The notes under the pieces are model-generated. The model made no database searches. It saw nothing but the letters and a program-made list of their open reading frames with translations, and was not told the DNA's origin. This document shows positions 44,326 through 53,048 of a stretch of DNA of 64,000 bases, in pieces. The position numbers were made by a program, and so were the translations under genes. The DNA is taken from NCBI GenBank assembly GCA_002409325.1, contig DHUU01000001.1, forward strand, positions 1 through 64,000, given 5' to 3'. How positions within the stretch are numbered: position 1 is the first letter of the stretch; each line of letters opens with the position of its first letter. This DNA is from Bacteroidales bacterium UBA5226 (lineage in GTDB: Bacteria > Bacteroidota > Bacteroidia > Bacteroidales > UBA932).

Positions 44326-45062
44326 AGCAAAATATTATCCAGTGTCAGGGGTTTTCCGATATCCGTGATCTCCAGTCCCGGGATTTCTATACCCCGTATA
44401 ACATGAGACCGTGCTGAGTCCAGGTAGAAGTCGATTACTGAAAAGACCCGGGGCCATGGCTCCATCAGGGGCATTGCACGGGCAGACATGATGTGAATGC
44501 CGGCAAAGGCACGCATAGTGCAATCGTTTATGTTACAGGGTTCCCCTACCCAGCGTATTTCTCCTTTTTGAGTATTTGTCCACCCCACCAGGCGCCAGTG
44601 CCGGTCAAAAAGCAGCTGACGCGGGGTATCCCTCCGGCTAACCAGCAAAGTGGCCAGATCCGATGCTTTGTGACGTGCGAAAAAATGGTCCAGGCGCAGG
44701 TTTGACAAAATATCCACATTGTGTATCAGAAAAGGTTCCTGGGGATCAAGCAGTAATCGGGCTTCACGGATTGCCCCTCCCGTGTCCAGCAGCAACGGGC
44801 TCTCATCGGAAACAGCAATCTGCAGGGGAAGTTCTTTTCTTTTCAGGTACTCGTCCAGGTAAGTTCTTATCTGAGGGGCAAAATGGTGTACGTTGACCAC
44901 AACGCGGGTAACACCCTGATCACACATCTTGTCCAGCAACAAACCCAGTAATGGACCCTGGCAGCCGTCCTTGAGCCTTACAGGAATAAGGGCTTTGGGT
45001 AGCTTATCTGTAATGGGTTTCAAACGGGTACCGAGACCCGCAGCGAGAATCATTGCCTGCAT
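44322..45062 (-). CDS. murU: MurU-like sugar-1-phosphate nucleotidyltransferase
   Basis: A 246-residue nucleotidyltransferase. MILAAGLGTRLKPITDKLPKAL has the GxGxRxxPxT...PK signature, and HNVDILSN the metal-binding Asp. Length fits MurU rather than longer bifunctional enzymes. MurU converts MurNAc-alpha-1-phosphate and UTP to UDP-MurNAc, by-passing de novo synthesis. ATG 45062 gives the family start; an in-frame ATG at 45161 would overlap the kinase and is rejected. The gene follows the AmgK-like kinase by 7 bases, exactly the AmgK-MurU pairing of the anabolic cell-wall recycling route. Specificity is inferred from this pairing. Confidence 0.78.
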   Translation of the reverse strand: MQAMILAAGLGTRLKPITDKLPKALIPVRLKDGCQGPLLGLLLDKMCDQGVTRVVVNVHHFAPQIRTYLDEYLKRKELPLQIAVSDESPLLLDTGGAIREARLLLDPQEPFLIHNVDILSNLRLDHFFARHKASDLATLLVSRRDTPRQLLFDRHWRLVGWTNTQKGEIRWVGEPCNINDCTMRAFAGIHIMSARAMPLMEPWPRVFSVIDFYLDSARSHVIRGIEIPGLEITDIGKPLTLDNILL

Positions 45063-45069
45063 GGTCTGC

Positions 45070-46485
45070 CTAGTAATCAATTTCCAAATCCAGTTCACGG
45101 TGGTACAAATGTACCCTGATGTCGTATTTTTTAGCCAGGTACTCGGCCATATGGCGTGCACAATAGACAGAACGGTGTTGTCCCCCGGTACATCCGAAGC
45201 AGCACATCAGGTGGTTGAACTTTCTTTCAATATAACGTTGTACGTGTGTGTCCATCAATACGTAGGCATGCTCCAGGAATCTTTTCACACCGCCGTCCTC
45301 TTCCATAAAACGGATCACTTCCTGGTCTTCACCGGTAAAGTGCCTGAAATGCTCAAATTTGCCTGGATTTTCCAGGCCACGGCAATCAAAGACGTAGCCT
45401 CCGCCATTCCCGCTTAAATCGTTGGGTATACCTTTTTTGTAGGCAAAACTGCACACCGTAACCTGGAGTTTGCGTTCTTTGTCCATATCTGAATACTGAC
45501 GCATCTTTGTCAGTTCCAGCAACAGGGAAGACATATAAGGATACTCGGTAAAAGGTTCTTTTAGCAGTTTACGAATATTGTCTATGGCATAGGGAACGCT
45601 TTGCAGGAAATGGGGTTTTTTCTCAAAATAACCCCTGAAACCATAGGCTCCAAGTACCTGAAGGGTGCGGAACAGGATAAAATGACGCAATTGTCTTTGA
45701 AATTGCTTTTCATCCACAGGTGTATATTGCCTTAGGGCCTTTAGATAGGCAGAGAGGAGTTCTTCTTTGAGTTCTTCCGAATAATTGGCCTTCGCCTGCC
45801 AGATGAAAGAGGCTACATCATAATAAATCGGTCCCTTCCTCCCTCCCTGAAAATCAATAAAATAAGGTTCTTCGTTGACCAGCATGACATTCCTGGCCTG
45901 ATAGTCCCGGTATAAAAATGTCTCTGAGGGGTCCTGCAACAGGACAGCGGACATTTTACGGAAATCGCTTTCAAGTTTTATTTCGCTGAATTCCAACCCT
46001 GTTGCCTTTAAAAAGCAATATTTGAAGTAATTCAGGTCAAAAGAAATCATTCTTTCATCAAATTCCGGCTGCGGATAACAAACACTGAAATCGAGTCCTT
46101 GCGCTCCTTTGAACTGCAGGGCAGGTAACGCCTCCATGGCTTTGAAAAGCAAACTTTTTTCCCTGGGGTTGTAATTGCCCCTGGAGCGCCCTTCATCTAC
46201 GGCATTGTATAGGATCCTGTCTCCCAGGTCTTGCTGCAGGTAGCATGAAAAATCACGGCTGTGGGCATACACCCGGGGAACAGGCAATCCCTGTTTGTAG
46301 AAATGTTCTGCAATGGCTATAAAAGCTTTATTTTCTTCTTTGCAGGAACCAAAAGTGCCGATGAGAGTGTCCTTCTCCCCTACTATTCTGAAATACCGCC
46401 TGTTACTCCCCGAGGAAGGCAACTCGGTAATGGTGCTTGCTGGAAAACCGGTATATGATTTAAAAAGAGATTCGAGTTGTTTCAT
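45070..46485 (-). CDS. AmgK-like sugar kinase fused to a RapZ C-terminal domain
   Basis: A 471-residue fusion. Residues 1 to about 325 form an aminoglycoside-phosphotransferase-fold kinase: the catalytic loop Asp194 and Asn199 are in YRDYQARNVML, and metal-binding Asp211 in FIDFQGG, the same DFQ as AmgK. Residues about 338-471 match the C-terminal domain of the RNase adaptor RapZ: VCSFAYKKG, FDCRGLENP, GCTGGQHRSV at 431-440, and HLYHREL. RapZ's N-terminal Walker domain is absent. In E. coli the RapZ C-terminal domain binds glucosamine-6-phosphate. AmgK phosphorylates MurNAc/GlcNAc at the anomeric position. I infer a kinase controlled by an amino-sugar phosphate. MurU-like gene follows 7 bases on. 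Confidence 0.82.
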   Translation of the reverse strand: MKQLESLFKSYTGFPASTITELPSSGSNRRYFRIVGEKDTLIGTFGSCKEENKAFIAIAEHFYKQGLPVPRVYAHSRDFSCYLQQDLGDRILYNAVDEGRSRGNYNPREKSLLFKAMEALPALQFKGAQGLDFSVCYPQPEFDERMISFDLNYFKYCFLKATGLEFSEIKLESDFRKMSAVLLQDPSETFLYRDYQARNVMLVNEEPYFIDFQGGRKGPIYYDVASFIWQAKANYSEELKEELLSAYLKALRQYTPVDEKQFQRQLRHFILFRTLQVLGAYGFRGYFEKKPHFLQSVPYAIDNIRKLLKEPFTEYPYMSSLLLELTKMRQYSDMDKERKLQVTVCSFAYKKGIPNDLSGNGGGYVFDCRGLENPGKFEHFRHFTGEDQEVIRFMEEDGGVKRFLEHAYVLMDTHVQRYIERKFNHLMCCFGCTGGQHRSVYCARHMAEYLAKKYDIRVHLYHRELDLEIDY

Positions 46486-46529
46486 ACAGACACAAAAATA
46501 ACTAAAATATCAATACGGAAGGGGAAAAC

Positions 46530-47660
46530 CTATGGTTTCATCACGGCATTCCACATGGCTTTCCGCAAAGTTCCCGCATCATCATCGCCGTTATACATCC
46601 AGCACATGAGCCCTTTCATACCCTGTGACAGCGCCCACGAACCCTTGATTGCTATACTGGCGGCATTGTCGTAACCGCAGTAAAACGCTCCTGTACTGAT
46701 CCGGCTCACATAAGGAACAGAGGCTGTCGGATCCCAGTTATTAGTTGAATACAGGGACGGATCCAAGTTTTTTATTTGCCGGTAAGTAATGGCCGAAGGG
46801 CTTGTAGAAAAGGAAATCCTCCCATAAAAAGGAATGCCGAGCACCATTTTTTCTGCGGGGAAACCGGCTGCCCTGTATGCTTGCAGCGTCCTGGCACAAT
46901 CCCAGTAAGCCCGGGAATCCTCCAGGGCCGAATGGTGGTGAGGAGCCTGGTCCATATCATAGGTCATGACATTGACAAAATCCACATAGGGTTCTACCCC
47001 GCGCAGGTCAATATAACGGGTTCCACCGGAGACCTCCCGTGCATTCATAACATAACCTGGAAAGGTGATGAGCAGGTCAGGGCCCAGTGTCTGGCGCAGC
47101 TGCTTGATCAAAAGAACGTGGTTTTGGGTGTCGGCAGCCGGATTGCTGGCATGGCCGCTCCAGGAAAGTCCCGGGAACTCCCATCCTATATCAATTCCGT
47201 CAATCCCCCGGGTCTGAATAAATTCCAGGCAGTCCTGAGCAAAAGCCACCCTGCCTTCCTCGGTACTGCTCATCGCAGAGAAGCCGCCCCCCTGAGCATT
47301 GTCTTTATTGACAACGGTATGGGTGAAGGCAAGCAGGATTTTGAGACCGGGATGGTTCTTTTTCAGATCAACCACAGCAGCAAAACGGGATTCATCTCCC
47401 TGCAGGCGGAATTCCCGGTACTGGCCGTTCACAACGTACAACTCGGCAAAGGCATAACAGATATGGGTCAGCAGCGAGGGATCAGGGATCCCCTGGCTGT
47501 AGTATGTTACATAGGATAAAGCTACCCGCCCTTCAATTCGCGCGGCCGGGACAAACTCTTCCGGTTTTTCTTCTTCTTCCGGGCCGGGTTCGGGTTTTAC
47601 CTCTTCTCGGTTACAGGACAAAACCAACACGAAAAAGAGCAGAAAACTTAACTTTTTCAT
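46530..47660 (-). CDS. GH18-like lipoprotein with altered catalytic motif
   Basis: A 376-residue lipoprotein (lipobox VLSC, Cys16) with an acidic Pro/Glu-rich linker, then a GH18 barrel. The motif normally DGxDxDxE reads Asp154, Asp157, Gly159, Glu161 (DGIDIGWEFPG): the Asp two before the catalytic Glu is Gly. The SxGG strand motif is also lost (LKILLAFTHT). VMTYDM and the last-strand MCWMYNGDDD remain. GH18 enzymes cleave N-acetylated amino-sugar polymers by substrate-assisted catalysis that uses the missing Asp, so activity may be weak, altered or lost. It lies between NamZ and the kinase in the recycling operon, so a cell-wall glycan ligand is plausible. Confidence 0.83.
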   Translation of the reverse strand: MKKLSFLLFFVLVLSCNREEVKPEPGPEEEEKPEEFVPAARIEGRVALSYVTYYSQGIPDPSLLTHICYAFAELYVVNGQYREFRLQGDESRFAAVVDLKKNHPGLKILLAFTHTVVNKDNAQGGGFSAMSSTEEGRVAFAQDCLEFIQTRGIDGIDIGWEFPGLSWSGHASNPAADTQNHVLLIKQLRQTLGPDLLITFPGYVMNAREVSGGTRYIDLRGVEPYVDFVNVMTYDMDQAPHHHSALEDSRAYWDCARTLQAYRAAGFPAEKMVLGIPFYGRISFSTSPSAITYRQIKNLDPSLYSTNNWDPTASVPYVSRISTGAFYCGYDNAASIAIKGSWALSQGMKGLMCWMYNGDDDAGTLRKAMWNAVMKP

Positions 47661-47671
47661 AGATCATCATA

Positions 47672-48922
47672 TCAATAAAGATAATAGCGCTGTGACAGCT
47701 GGCGAAAGGATTCTGCGTCTTTGTACCAGAAATCCCTGATATCACTGAACTGGTAACGTTCTGCAAATTTGGCCGTAATAAACGGACTACCTACCACTTT
47801 GGTAATACGTTCCAGGTTAAAGATAATCCCTGGATTGAGCTTGTGCATTTCCTGTATTACGTAAAAATTAACATCGGTCAGGGGAGCTGCTGCCGGATCT
47901 ATCAAATGTACCTGAACCCCGCCCAGGGTTGTGCCCTGTCCCCTGCTGTAAAAAGGCCTGAAATAAATGGGCCTGAAATGTAGGCCGGGCAGCTGAAGGT
48001 TGTTCAGGTTGCGGGCCAGTTCTTCAGGTGCTATGGTGCTGTCTGCAGGGGCAAACAACTGAAAAGGAAGTGTATAACCCACTCCTATGGAAACTACGGA
48101 TAAATCCCCTGCTATACCGCTCATAGGATAGAAGAAGGCTGTGATAGCCTGGGGAATATGCGGGGAGGATGCTATCCACTGTAAACCCGTCTGGTCATAG
48201 AACATGTCTCGATTCCACCCTTCCATTGGTACTACGCGCAGGTTGCAGCGGGCACTCTCCCCGGGCCGGGCACCCGAGCCCAGCATACGCTCGCCATTGA
48301 GAAGCAGTGCCAGTTCTCCGCAAGTCAGGCCATATACGTAGGGAATCCTGTATTGGCTAACAAAGGTAAAGCAGCCGTCTTCCACGTAACACCCCTCTAC
48401 CTTCCTGCCTCCAATAGGATTGGGCCGGTCCAGGACAACAAATTCAATACCCAGTTCCGCACAGGCCTCCATGGCCAGTCCCATGGTGGAAATATAGGTG
48501 AAAGAACGAGAACCGATATCCTGGATATCGTAAACGAGCACATCTATGTTCCGGAGCATTTCGGGGGTGGGTTTCCGGGTGCTTCCGTAGAGCGAATACA
48601 CGGGAAGCCCTGTGGCCGGATCGTTCACAGTGGAGATGTGATCACCGGCATGCACGTCCCCACGTACCCCATGCTCGGGCCCGTACAGGGCCACCAGGTT
48701 GACGTTGGGTGCTTCAAACAGGATATCTATAGTAGACTGAAGGTCACGGTCCACGCCGGTGGGATTCGTTATCAGGCCCACCCGTTTGCCTTCCAGACAG
48801 GAAAAGTTGGATTCCCGTAACATATCGATGCCTGTCTTTACCACAATTTCCTGTGATTGACAAGATAGAGAAATCAGGAGTATTACCAGAAAAAGGGACC
48901 CCTTGAACATATAGTTTTTCAT
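47672..48922 (-). CDS. namZ: NamZ-like exo-beta-N-acetylmuramidase (DUF1343, GH171)
   Basis: A 416-residue lipoprotein (lipobox SLSC, Cys21). The DUF1343 pattern is clear: GKRVGLITNPTGVDRD, ALYGPEHGVRGD, GLPVYSLYGSTRKPT, and IDVLVYDIQDIGSRSFTYISTM in parts. Founding member YbbC/NamZ of Bacillus subtilis removes non-reducing terminal MurNAc from peptidoglycan fragments. ATG 48922 gives the signal peptide; a longer frame to 49018 would overlap AmpG and bury the lipobox. In this operon it would release MurNAc for the kinase and nucleotidyltransferase. Spacing to the GH18 gene is 11 bases. Confidence 0.88.
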   Translation of the reverse strand: MKNYMFKGSLFLVILLISLSCQSQEIVVKTGIDMLRESNFSCLEGKRVGLITNPTGVDRDLQSTIDILFEAPNVNLVALYGPEHGVRGDVHAGDHISTVNDPATGLPVYSLYGSTRKPTPEMLRNIDVLVYDIQDIGSRSFTYISTMGLAMEACAELGIEFVVLDRPNPIGGRKVEGCYVEDGCFTFVSQYRIPYVYGLTCGELALLLNGERMLGSGARPGESARCNLRVVPMEGWNRDMFYDQTGLQWIASSPHIPQAITAFFYPMSGIAGDLSVVSIGVGYTLPFQLFAPADSTIAPEELARNLNNLQLPGLHFRPIYFRPFYSRGQGTTLGGVQVHLIDPAAAPLTDVNFYVIQEMHKLNPGIIFNLERITKVVGSPFITAKFAERYQFSDIRDFWYKDAESFRQLSQRYYLY

Positions 48923-48935
48923 AACCGTAGGTTTA

Positions 48936-50243
48936 TTATTTTTTACCGTAATCTTCCGGAAGTTTCCTGCTAACCATCCAGGAGGCAAAGATGCCGGGGA
49001 GCGTGCATAAACAAACAAACCAGAAAAACCTCTGGTAACCCAGCGCTTCCTGTATGGCCCCTGCAGCCATACCCGGTAACATCATGCCCAGGGCCATGAA
49101 GCCGGTTCCTATGGCATAATGTGATGTTTTATGTTCTCCGTTAGCAATATAGATCAGGTACAGCATGAATGCGGTAAAACCGAACCCATAGCCTAATTGC
49201 TCCATAGCAACGGAAGCAATAATCACCCAGATATTCTGTGGCAGAACCGAGGCCATATAAACATAGAGCAGGTCTGGCAGGTTAATGGCCAGGGCCATGG
49301 GCAGGATCCATTTCTTAAGGCCTTGGCGTGAAACAACAATGCCCCCAATGATTCCTCCCACCAACAAAGAAATTACGCCTATGGTCCCGTATACCATCCC
49401 TACTGTGGCCGTTGGAAGGGCCAGACCTCCCGCTTCCCCTTTGTCAAGCAGGAACGGAGAGGCAATTTTTACTAGCTGTGATTCACCCAGCCGGTATGTG
49501 AGAATAAAGAAAAAGACGAGTCCCAGGTCTTTCTTTTTGAAGAAGGAGCCGAAAGTAAGAAAGAAATCCTTGAGCAGTCCCACAGGGGTGATATTGTCCC
49601 TGGATTTGTCGCTTGCAGGACGTGGCAGGATAAATTTGTGGTACAGGGCAAGTGCCAGGAAGATAGCAGCCAAAAGGTAGAAGGAAAGACTCCAGGCCAG
49701 GGGAATGTTCCCGGCTGTTGAAGGCAATATTTTGCCTTCTTCCAGCCATCCGGCCAGCATGACCAGGATTCCCTGACCGAAAATGGTGGCGAACCGGTAA
49801 AAAGTATTCCTGATCCCTACAAAGAAAGATTGCTCCCCTTCTTTGAGGGCGAGCATATAAAATCCGTCGGCCGCTATATCATGGGTGGCCGAACTGAATG
49901 CAATCAGCCAGAAAAAAGCCAGTGTAGCCCTGACAAAAAAAGACGCCGGAATAAAAAAGGCAACCCCTGCGAATCCTACCGCCACAAAGCTCTGCATCAG
50001 AATAATCCATAACCGTTTGGTCTTGATAAGATCCACAAACGGGCTCCACAGGGGTTTGATGACCCAGGGCAGGTACAGCCAGCTTGTATATAAGGCTATG
50101 TCTGTATTGGACAAACCAAGCCGCTTGTACATGATCACGGCTATGGTCATAACCGCCACATAGGGCAGTCCCTGGGCAAAATACAACGTGGGAATCCACG
50201 CCCAGGCATTCTTTCTTTTACCGACTGAAGATTCGTTCATCAA
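48936..50243 (-). CDS. ampG: AmpG-like MFS permease (muropeptide/amino-sugar import)
   Basis: A 435-residue inner-membrane transporter with about 12 hydrophobic helices. The start TLYFAQGLPYVAVMT and LYLPWVIKPLWSPFVDLIKTK (in parts) follow the AmpG family pattern. AmpG imports GlcNAc-anhydroMurNAc peptides in Gram-negatives; placement between NamZ and SpoIID genes supports import of cell-wall sugars. It overlaps the SpoIID-like gene by 4 bases. The exact substrate (MurNAc or disaccharide) is not known. Confidence 0.86.
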   Translation of the reverse strand: MMNESSVGKRKNAWAWIPTLYFAQGLPYVAVMTIAVIMYKRLGLSNTDIALYTSWLYLPWVIKPLWSPFVDLIKTKRLWIILMQSFVAVGFAGVAFFIPASFFVRATLAFFWLIAFSSATHDIAADGFYMLALKEGEQSFFVGIRNTFYRFATIFGQGILVMLAGWLEEGKILPSTAGNIPLAWSLSFYLLAAIFLALALYHKFILPRPASDKSRDNITPVGLLKDFFLTFGSFFKKKDLGLVFFFILTYRLGESQLVKIASPFLLDKGEAGGLALPTATVGMVYGTIGVISLLVGGIIGGIVVSRQGLKKWILPMALAINLPDLLYVYMASVLPQNIWVIIASVAMEQLGYGFGFTAFMLYLIYIANGEHKTSHYAIGTGFMALGMMLPGMAAGAIQEALGYQRFFWFVCLCTLPGIFASWMVSRKLPEDYGKK

Positions 50244-51547
50244 TAAATAATTTGTGCCCGGGAACCCGGGTAGTAATGCTGGAGAATCTGTTTATAGGAA
50301 TAACCGCGCGAAGCCATTACCGCACCCCCAATCTGGCACAACCCCACGCCGTGTCCCCAGCCGGCCCCATAGAGGAGAAAACCGTCCGAACGTTTGACAG
50401 GGATGAAGGCCGAGGAATACAGGTGGGATTCTGAAAGGGCCTTGCGGATAAGCAGGTCTTTGCCGATGATGAGCGTCTTTTTTGTTCCCACAATCTTCAG
50501 GCGGCATATCCGTCCCGAGGCTCCCCTTTCCAGGGGAATCAGCTCCTGCACCAGGCCAAAGTCAACGCCAATGCGTCTTTTGATCAAATCGGAAAGCTCT
50601 TCGAATGTGTAGGCAACTTCCCAGCGGTAAAAACCTTTTGTTTCCTGATCGTATGTATTCAAGACCTGGGAAAGGACTTCGTTGTCGGCGGTATTGCAGA
50701 AAGCGGGCGGAGCGCTGCGGATCCAGATCTCGGCCTGTACAGGATCGGTAAGGTCCGGAAAAGGCACCTCGTCGGGTAAAGATTCCCCATCGTATTTTCC
50801 CTGCAGGTAAGGGTGCTCGGCAGGTTCCCAGGAGGTGGAAAAACGCTCCATGATGCCCCCGCAGCATTTTGAAAAGCGTGCATCACAAATTTTTCCTTCA
50901 TAGGTAAGGACCTCGCCGGCCGTCTGGTTAACGGCCTGTGTGACATTATCAATGGATTGAGAAGGACGGGTGATGCCCTGGTAGCGCTGGCAATGGTCAT
51001 CTGCGCAGACATCAAAAAGGGTATGATCCTCCCTGTCCCACCATTTGATCCATTCCTGGTCGGTACGCACTTCGCTGGGACAGACTTCTTGCTGCTGTTG
51101 CGCTATTCCCTGTCTCTTTTCAATTTGTGATAGCAGCCAGCTGCGCGATATGACGGCATGGGCCTTCAGGTATTCCAGGGTGCTGGTGGCGCTCATTTCA
51201 GAGGCAATGACACTGACCAGGTAGTCTTCCAGGGGAAGTACATTCACAGCGCGGATCATGTTGTTTTCAGAAATCAAAACCAGCGACCCGCGAAAGCGTT
51301 GGTCTTCCCTGCGTTCCCAGTGAAAGTCAATGCCTATGACAACGTCTTTCAGCACAAATGAGGCGGAATGGTCCTGAGGTTCAAAAACAAACCGGTTTCT
51401 GACCTTATCCTGAAACCGAACCTGTCCGCTCTCTGCCGTAGCCGTGAAACAGCCCGAATATGCCCCATAATTGCCTTCCAGCTCAAAAGAGATGGAGGGT
51501 GCAAGCAGGATGCCTACTTCAATTGTTTTCTTGCCTGAATTTCCCAT
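50240..51547 (-). CDS. SpoIID/LytB-domain protein without signal peptide
   Basis: A 435-residue protein of the SpoIID family. The putative catalytic Glu117 is in SVIASEMSATSTLEYLKAHAV, the CGG motif in SKCCGGIMER, and the C-terminal block in GWGHGVGLCQIGG and HYYPG. SpoIID of sporulating Bacillus is a lytic transglycosylase on denuded glycan strands. Unusually there is no signal peptide or membrane helix: the N-terminus is NSGKKTIEVGILLAPSISFEL. No upstream in-frame start is available except inside the GT gene. If truly cytoplasmic it could process glycans imported by AmpG. Overlaps the GT gene by 34 bases. Confidence 0.83.
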   Translation of the reverse strand: MGNSGKKTIEVGILLAPSISFELEGNYGAYSGCFTATAESGQVRFQDKVRNRFVFEPQDHSASFVLKDVVIGIDFHWERREDQRFRGSLVLISENNMIRAVNVLPLEDYLVSVIASEMSATSTLEYLKAHAVISRSWLLSQIEKRQGIAQQQQEVCPSEVRTDQEWIKWWDREDHTLFDVCADDHCQRYQGITRPSQSIDNVTQAVNQTAGEVLTYEGKICDARFSKCCGGIMERFSTSWEPAEHPYLQGKYDGESLPDEVPFPDLTDPVQAEIWIRSAPPAFCNTADNEVLSQVLNTYDQETKGFYRWEVAYTFEELSDLIKRRIGVDFGLVQELIPLERGASGRICRLKIVGTKKTLIIGKDLLIRKALSESHLYSSAFIPVKRSDGFLLYGAGWGHGVGLCQIGGAVMASRGYSYKQILQHYYPGSRAQIIY

Positions 51548-52968
51548 GTACGCAATCTATCTTTGTAAAGGTTGTTTGCATTGACCTTTTCCGGTTCAAG
51601 TGCCGCATCTGAATTACCTTCCCAGCGCCTGCAGTTGTACAAGACTTCGTATATGCGCCCGATCTGGTATTGCCTGGAAAAGCGCAGGCCGAGCCCGTAA
51701 TCTTCTCCGTAATTGGTGTTGGGCAGGAGGAGTGTACGCAGGACGGGAGCATAAAATGCCCGCGGGGCTCCCAGCCCGTTGATACGCAGGGCGTTGTTTC
51801 TGCCGTTATCAGGAGTCCATTCACGATGGTCGATAATGCCCGGAGGGAGAGTATTCAACTTGAAATCAGTCATCCTGTAGGTACCGATAATCATGCCGCA
51901 CTGTTGCTGGTAAAATGCTTCTACGATCCGACGCAGTGAATCCGGCCCGGAATATACATCGTCGCTGTCCAGCTGTACCAGGAACTTTCCGCATTTGGGA
52001 TGATGCAGGGCCGTGTTCCACAAGCCGCCCACAAACAAATCCTTTCTGTTGGGTGTGATGAGGATCAGACGCGGATCATCCCTGAATTTTTCAATTATTG
52101 ATACCGTCTTGTCTGTACTGTGGTGGTTCACAACGATTACATTGAACTTAAAGTCCGTTTCCTGTCCCAGGGCTGAACGGACTGCGTCTTCTATAGTCTT
52201 TTCACGGTTAAATACAGGGATCATGACCGAGGCTTCGTACTCAAAATCCTTCCTTCCCAGGTCTACCGGGCTAAACACCGGAGGGAGGTAGGCCCCTATG
52301 GCTTTTAGGTGCTCGGTACAGACTTTCTCCATATCTACCTGCACTTCACGGTTCTTTGGATCAACGTAATCAAAAAGTTTCTCCCCGGACTTACGGGTAT
52401 CTGTTTCCTCTTCTGTGTATAGAACTTCGTTTATGTGTACCAGAGAAGCCATCCTGCTGACAGTCAGCCTGAGATTATACATGCCGGCATACGGATAGTC
52501 ACCCGTTGTCTGAACAACGGCTTTTTTAAGATAAGATGTGTTATAACACAATACCGATCCAAAATTGAAATCATCCCGCAGTGCCCCCTCCTGGCATTGA
52601 ATGAGTGGCATTTTCCTGCGTTGCCCGCCAATTATCTGGTAATGATCTGCATACAACATTCCCGCACCGGTATCATCTCCCAGCTGGACAAAACGTTCCA
52701 GGGCAAAATAACCGGGAACCAGGGTTGTGTATTTGGTATAGATCAGTGTATAATCCGCCGTAGCGGCCTGGGCTATGCCGGCCACAGTGGCCGAAGAGGT
52801 CAGGTTGCTTACCTTAATGACTTGCAGCCCGGTATCTGAAAAGTCGGCATGCTTGTCTGCAGATAAAAGAAATATGCGGTTAATAATCTGCAGGGATTTC
52901 AGATGCGACAAGGTGGCTTTTACCTGGTAATGATCGATAGCAGGAATAAAGCAATCAATTCTTTTCAT
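51514..52968 (-). CDS. Glycosyltransferase family 2, two-domain
   Basis: A 484-residue cytoplasmic GT-A protein. The N-terminal ~220 residues form a degenerate GT2-like unit (RIDCFIPAIDHYQVKATLSHL). The C-terminal half is a standard GT2: ASVMIPVFNREKTIEDAV, VVNHHSTDKTV, and the metal-binding motif QLDSDDVYSG. YGEDYGLGLRFSRQY holds the ED base-type residues. It opens the recycling operon after a candidate -7 box. Similar genes sit next to SpoIID/AmpG in Bacteroidetes; its acceptor is unknown, and a cell-envelope glycan is inferred. Confidence 0.82.
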   Translation of the reverse strand: MKRIDCFIPAIDHYQVKATLSHLKSLQIINRIFLLSADKHADFSDTGLQVIKVSNLTSSATVAGIAQAATADYTLIYTKYTTLVPGYFALERFVQLGDDTGAGMLYADHYQIIGGQRRKMPLIQCQEGALRDDFNFGSVLCYNTSYLKKAVVQTTGDYPYAGMYNLRLTVSRMASLVHINEVLYTEEETDTRKSGEKLFDYVDPKNREVQVDMEKVCTEHLKAIGAYLPPVFSPVDLGRKDFEYEASVMIPVFNREKTIEDAVRSALGQETDFKFNVIVVNHHSTDKTVSIIEKFRDDPRLILITPNRKDLFVGGLWNTALHHPKCGKFLVQLDSDDVYSGPDSLRRIVEAFYQQQCGMIIGTYRMTDFKLNTLPPGIIDHREWTPDNGRNNALRINGLGAPRAFYAPVLRTLLLPNTNYGEDYGLGLRFSRQYQIGRIYEVLYNCRRWEGNSDAALEPEKVNANNLYKDRLRTWEIQARKQLK

Positions 52969-52999
52969 AAAAAAATGTCGGTTTTCTTTTTATTATAGG

Positions 53000-53007
53000 C
53001 AAAGGTA
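53000..53007 (-). promoter_or_regulatory. -7 promoter box of the peptidoglycan-recycling operon
   Basis: Minus-strand TACCTTTG matches TAnnTTTG and ends 31 bases before the ATG at 52968. The next seven genes are co-directional with overlaps or small gaps, so this probably serves the eight-gene operon to 43144. Confidence 0.55.
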
Positions 53008-53019
53008 CAATCTTTTTAC

Positions 53020-53027
53020 TATTTTTG
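53020..53027 (+). promoter_or_regulatory. -7 promoter box of the TonB-receptor operon
   Basis: TATTTTTG matches TAnnTTTG and ends 21 bases before ATG 53049. It is divergent from the recycling-operon promoter 13 bases away. Confidence 0.5.
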
Positions 53028-53048
53028 CCGACTGTAACCAAAGTTATC

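Noticed and set aside
45063..45161. N-terminal extension of the MurU-like protein
   Set aside because: Overlaps the kinase/RapZ gene out of frame; the nucleotidyltransferase motif begins right after ATG 45062.
48923..49018. N-terminal extension of the NamZ-like protein
   Set aside because: Would place the signal peptide internally and overlap AmpG; ATG 48922 gives a normal lipoprotein leader.
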